This document shows positions 13,009 through 15,627 of a stretch of 15,627 bases of DNA, one piece after another. Positions within the stretch are counted from its first letter, which is position 1. Each line of letters starts with the position of its first letter. The DNA comes from Roseovarius sp. (GTDB lineage: Bacteria; Pseudomonadota; Alphaproteobacteria; Rhodobacterales; Rhodobacteraceae): the NCBI GenBank assembly GCA_023260815.1, contig JALQUE010000134.1, forward strand, positions 1-15,627. The letters run 5' to 3'. Position numbers and translations under genes: made by a program. A model generated the notes under the pieces. It was not told the DNA's origin. It did not search any database and saw only the letters and a program-made list of their open reading frames with translations.

Positions 13009-13626
13009 TCAGCGGGTGATGCCCTTGTCGCGCAGGACGGCGGCGGCGGGGCGCGCGCTCATCATCGCGAAATGCGCGGCAAGTTTGGGATAGTCGGCGA
13101 TAGTCACCCCATCGCCGTCCAGCCATGTGCAGACCGAGAAGAGATAGGGATCGGCCACGCTCATGGCGTCGCCCAGAACGAACGGCGAGAGCGGCCAGGT
13201 GTCTTCCATGAAACGGCAGGCGGCTGCCATCGTTTCAGGCACCTTGGCGGTCATGTCGTCGAACGAGGATTGCTGTGTTGCCCAACGGTGGCCGCGATGC
13301 TTGTGGGCGTGGTTCACATGCGCGGTGCTGGCAAGGTAATACATCACGCTGCGCATCTGGGCCGCCTGCCATGCATCGGCGGGCACAAGGGCGCGGTCGG
13401 GCACGAGGCCGGCCAGATATTCCAGGATCGCGCCGGTTTCGGTCAGGATGCCTTCATCGGTCACCAGAGCGGGCACGCGGGCCTTGGGGTTGATCGCCAG
13501 ATATTCGGGGCTGGTTTGTTCGGAGTTCTTGAAATCGATGCGATGCGGGTCATAGGCCACGCCGGTCTCTTCCAGCAGATAGGCGGACGCGACGGAAACG
13601 GTGCCGGGGGCGTAATAGAATTTCAT
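13009..13626 (-). CDS. Glutathione S-transferase family protein
   Basis: A 205-residue GST. The N-terminal thioredoxin-like domain begins MKFYYAPGTVSVASAYLLEE, has the cis-proline motif ARVPAL (about 49-54) and the glutathione gamma-glutamyl contact TETGAILEYLA (about 63-73). The C-terminal all-helical domain has SVADPYLFSV near 156-165. Beta-class relatives use Cys10; here position 10 is Val with Ser11 next to it, so catalysis would have to use Ser11 or Tyr5 if the enzyme is active. The start ATG 13626 has AGGAG 10 nt upstream. It lies 14 nt before the LYS1-type gene and 17 nt after the histidine phosphatase gene, clearly one operon. Its substrate is not evident. Confidence 0.9.
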   Translation of the reverse strand: MKFYYAPGTVSVASAYLLEETGVAYDPHRIDFKNSEQTSPEYLAINPKARVPALVTDEGILTETGAILEYLAGLVPDRALVPADAWQAAQMRSVMYYLASTAHVNHAHKHRGHRWATQQSSFDDMTAKVPETMAAACRFMEDTWPLSPFVLGDAMSVADPYLFSVCTWLDGDGVTIADYPKLAAHFAMMSARPAAAVLRDKGITR

Positions 13627-13643
13627 GGTGTCTGGTCTCCTGT

Positions 13644-14294
13644 TCAGACGAAGGTCCGGGCGTGTGCCCGGTCAGGCAGGTCAAGATGCGGGGTTGCGTT
13701 GAACGCGCCGACCATCAGCATGTCATGCACGAATTCAAGCCGATGCAGCGAGCTGTTCATGATCTGCAGCATGATCTTGGCCATGCCGCCGTTTTCCAGC
13801 CCGAGCGCATGGCGCAGGGCCATGCCGATCACCCCGCCCGAGGTCACCACGAGGGTGCGGCCCGGCGTGTGGCAAATCTCGTCTATGGCGGCGGTGATGC
13901 GGTCGGCGAAATCGGTGAACCGTTCGGGAATGTCGTCCAGCCTGTCGCGCGTCCAATGGTCGATCACCTGCGGCAGGTGCGTCGCGAATTCGGTGGCGTC
14001 GCGCGGGGCGGGGATGCCGTGCTGCGCCTCGAGCGCATGGGCCAGAGAGAAATAGCTGAGTTCGTTCAGCCGCGGATCCTGTGTGGTGATGTCATAGCCC
14101 ATGGCGCGCGCGGTGTCGGCCTGCCGGATCAGCGTGCCGGTCAGCACGCGGTCGAAATGCGGGTTGGTCGCGCGCAGATGCGCCCCCAGCCAGCCCGCCT
14201 GTTCGCGGCCCAGATCGGAAAGTCGGTCATAGCCGGCTTCGTCGGTGGCGTGGCTGTTGGCCTGACCGTGCCGCACGAGGATGATCTCGGACAC
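13644..14294 (-). CDS. Histidine phosphatase (phosphoglycerate mutase-like) family protein with Ser in place of the second His
   Basis: The 216-residue protein has the family RHG motif at residues 8-10 (ILVRHGQ), LSDLGREQAGWLG (25-37), the phosphate-binding Arg in TGTLIRQADTA (52-62) and acidic Glu78 in LNELSYF. At the second catalytic site, where the family usually has VTHGG or VSHGG, the sequence is VVTSGGVIGMAL with Ser152. Some family members are like this, and activity may be weak or altered. I chose GTG 14294, which begins directly before the first strand (SEIILVRHG) and has AGGA nearby; a GTG at 14330 would add 12 residues without family likeness. It is the first gene of the four-gene minus-strand operon and diverges from the formate dehydrogenase gene. 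The substrate is unknown. Confidence 0.85.
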   Translation of the reverse strand: MSEIILVRHGQANSHATDEAGYDRLSDLGREQAGWLGAHLRATNPHFDRVLTGTLIRQADTARAMGYDITTQDPRLNELSYFSLAHALEAQHGIPAPRDATEFATHLPQVIDHWTRDRLDDIPERFTDFADRITAAIDEICHTPGRTLVVTSGGVIGMALRHALGLENGGMAKIMLQIMNSSLHRLEFVHDMLMVGAFNATPHLDLPDRAHARTFV

Positions 14295-14422
14295 TGTGTT
14301 GTCGTCCTGCTGTTGGCGTATCGGCGGCACGTTAGCGCCGCAGGCGGCAGGGTGGAAGGTGGGCGCGCGGATTTATTTCACGCGACATCCTGTTGCCTAT
14401 CGGAAACCCCAGCATCGCCAAG

Positions 14423-14438
14423 GCCGCAAAATTGCGGC
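14423..14438. promoter_or_regulatory. Dyad upstream of formate dehydrogenase gene
   Basis: GCCGCAA, 2 nt, TTGCGGC forms a perfect 7-bp inverted repeat in the middle of the divergent intergenic region, 70 nt before the formate dehydrogenase start. A second short perfect dyad, ATGGT-TT-ACCAT, lies at 14476-14487, 8 nt before the Shine-Dalgarno. Either could be an operator; no regulator gene is visible. Confidence 0.4.
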
Positions 14439-14508
14439 GAGGTGTCGGGATTGTGAGACTCTGTTCGCGCGGCGCATGGTTTACCATCCCCAACCAAGGA
14501 GGCGCGCC

Positions 14509-15627
14509 ATGTCCGATACCATCAAGTTCACGCTGAACGGCCGTGAGGTTGAAGCCGAAAAGGGCCAGACCATCTGGGACGTGGCCCATGGCCGTGGCCT
14601 GAAGATCCCGCATCTGTGCCACAAGCCGGCACCGGGGTATAAACCCGACGGCAATTGCCGCGCCTGCATGGTCGAGGTCGAGGGGGAACGCACGCTGGTC
14701 GCCTCGTGCATCCGCGAAGTGGCCGAGGGCATGGTCGTCAAGACCGACACCGCGCGAGCCGAAACATCGCGCAAGATGGTGATGGAGTTGCTGCTGGCCG
14801 ATCAGCCTGCGCAGGATACCTCGCACGACAAGTCCTCGCATCTGTGGGACATGGCGCGGCTCAACGGGGTCGAGACCAGCCGCTTTCCCAAGCTGGAAAA
14901 AGAGCGCATTCCGCTGCTGGATGACAGCCATGTGGCGATGCGCGTCAACCTCGATGCCTGCATCCAGTGCAACCTGTGTGTGCGCGCCTGCCGGGATGTG
15001 CAGGTCAATGACGTGATCGGCATGGCCGGGCGCGGGCATGACGCCTATCCGGTGTTCGATTTCGACGATCCGATGGGCGAAAGCACCTGTGTGGCCTGCG
15101 GGGAATGTGTGCAGGCCTGCCCCACCGGCGCGCTGATGCCGGCCACGGTGCTGGATGACGCGCAGACCGGCGACAGCGCCGATTACGACCACGAGGTCGC
15201 AAGCATCTGCCCGTTCTGTGGCGTCGGGTGTCAGGTCAGCCTGAAGGTCAAGGACAACAAGGTCAAATATGTCGAGGGCGTCAATGGCCCCGCCAACGAG
15301 GGGCGGCTGTGTGTCAAGGGGCGGTTCGGGTTCGACTATATCCACCACGATCACCGCCTGACCAAGCCGCTGATCCGACGTGCGGATGCGCCGCCCAAGG
15401 GGCTGAACGTCGATCCGGGCAATTGGCGCGAGTTTTTCCGCGAGGCCGAGTGGGACGAAGCTCTGGATATCGCGGCAGGCGGCATGCAGCGGCTGAAGGA
15501 CGATCACGGCGGTGCCGCGGTCGCGGGATTCGGCAGCGCCAAATGCACCAACGAAGAGGCCTATCTGTTCCAGAAGTTCATCCGGCAGGGCTTTGGCCAC
15601 AACAACGTGGATCACTGCACGCGGCTG
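14509..15627 (+). CDS. Formate dehydrogenase alpha subunit, N-terminal part (runs off window end)
   Basis: The first 373 residues of a molybdopterin formate dehydrogenase of the FdhF/FdsA type are present. A plant-type 2Fe-2S domain has Cys37, Cys50, Cys53 and Cys67. Two 4Fe-4S motifs follow: C151xxC154xxC157xxxC161 and C194xxC197xxC200xxxC204. The Mo-bisPGD domain opens with its own 4Fe-4S motif, C234xxC237xxxC241 and Cys268 (RLCVKGRFG). The molybdenum ligand (Cys or Sec) lies beyond the window. The His/Cys-ligated cluster of NuoG (HxxxCxxC...C) is missing: residues 100-125 contain no cysteine. It oxidises formate to CO2 in the cytoplasm, normally passing electrons to NAD through partner subunits not visible here. 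The ATG 14509 start has AAGGAGG (14496-14502) with 6-nt spacing. Confidence 0.93.
   Translation, partial: MSDTIKFTLNGREVEAEKGQTIWDVAHGRGLKIPHLCHKPAPGYKPDGNCRACMVEVEGERTLVASCIREVAEGMVVKTDTARAETSRKMVMELLLADQPAQDTSHDKSSHLWDMARLNGVETSRFPKLEKERIPLLDDSHVAMRVNLDACIQCNLCVRACRDVQVNDVIGMAGRGHDAYPVFDFDDPMGESTCVACGECVQACPTGALMPATVLDDAQTGDSADYDHEVASICPFCGVGCQVSLKVKDNKVKYVEGVNGPANEGRLCVKGRFGFDYIHHDHRLTKPLIRRADAPPKGLNVDPGNWREFFREAEWDEALDIAAGGMQRLKDDHGGAAVAGFGSAKCTNEEAYLFQKFIRQGFGHNNVDHCTRL

Noticed and set aside
11687..13093. Plus-strand open frame of 468 codons opposite the LYS1/LYS9 pair
   Set aside because: It is antisense to two clearly recognised enzymes, has low-complexity Arg/Gly/Ala-rich composition, and shows no ribosome binding site or family likeness.
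14332..15615. Minus-strand open frame of 427 codons opposite the formate dehydrogenase gene
   Set aside because: The opposite strand codes for an unmistakable Fe-S/molybdopterin protein; the His/Asp/Gly-rich translation of this frame has no recognisable pattern.

Overview
The window reads as chromosomal DNA of an alphaproteobacterium of the Rhodobacteraceae (Roseobacter/Rhodobacter group). It is GC-rich and tightly packed with short operons. It carries a RpoE/ChrR pair of the Rhodobacter sphaeroides type and, divergent from it, the five-gene block that I recall next to rpoE-chrR in R. sphaeroides (RSP1091 to RSP1087). I see no rRNA, tRNA, insertion sequence, phage gene or CRISPR array.

Left part (1-2657): the 3' end of sdhB closes with a strong terminator (272-299). 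A 54-residue conserved-looking small ORF follows. It converges on, and overlaps by 7 nt, an EamA-type DMT exporter on the minus strand. Divergent from the exporter are a 71-residue membrane-anchored zinc-ribbon-like protein and a DUF1989 protein. These two are joined by an 11-bp tandem repeat that forms a relay of overlapping ATGA micro-ORFs.

Centre (2665-9093): chrR and rpoE lie on the minus strand. Five genes lie on the plus strand: an FAD oxidoreductase (COG2907-like, UfaD candidate), a DUF1365 protein (UfaO candidate), an MFS carrier, a DUF3833 protein and an SDR. They are joined by start-stop overlaps or short gaps. A DUF3775 gene follows after 65 nt. The rpoE-side intergenic region holds a near-ideal sigma-E promoter reading towards rpoE (TGATCC-N18-TATCGA) and a weaker one reading towards the operon. 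In R. sphaeroides this system answers singlet oxygen: ChrR holds RpoE until the signal causes ChrR turnover, and some regulon products, linked to methylated furan fatty acids, feed back on that turnover.

Right part (9094-15627): a leader with an 11-bp tandem repeat and nested complementary segments precedes a DmdA-like GcvT-family gene. A minus-strand operon of four genes follows: an atypical histidine phosphatase, a GST, and a fungal-type LYS1/LYS9 saccharopine dehydrogenase pair. It ends in a terminator whose T-tract reads on the minus strand. The window finishes inside a molybdopterin formate dehydrogenase alpha subunit, which starts behind two short dyads.

The most interesting points are the complete sigma-E/membrane-lipid module, the paired LYS1/LYS9 genes in a group that normally makes lysine from diaminopimelate, the possible switch-like leader before the GcvT-like gene, and the stop-start relay before DUF1989.
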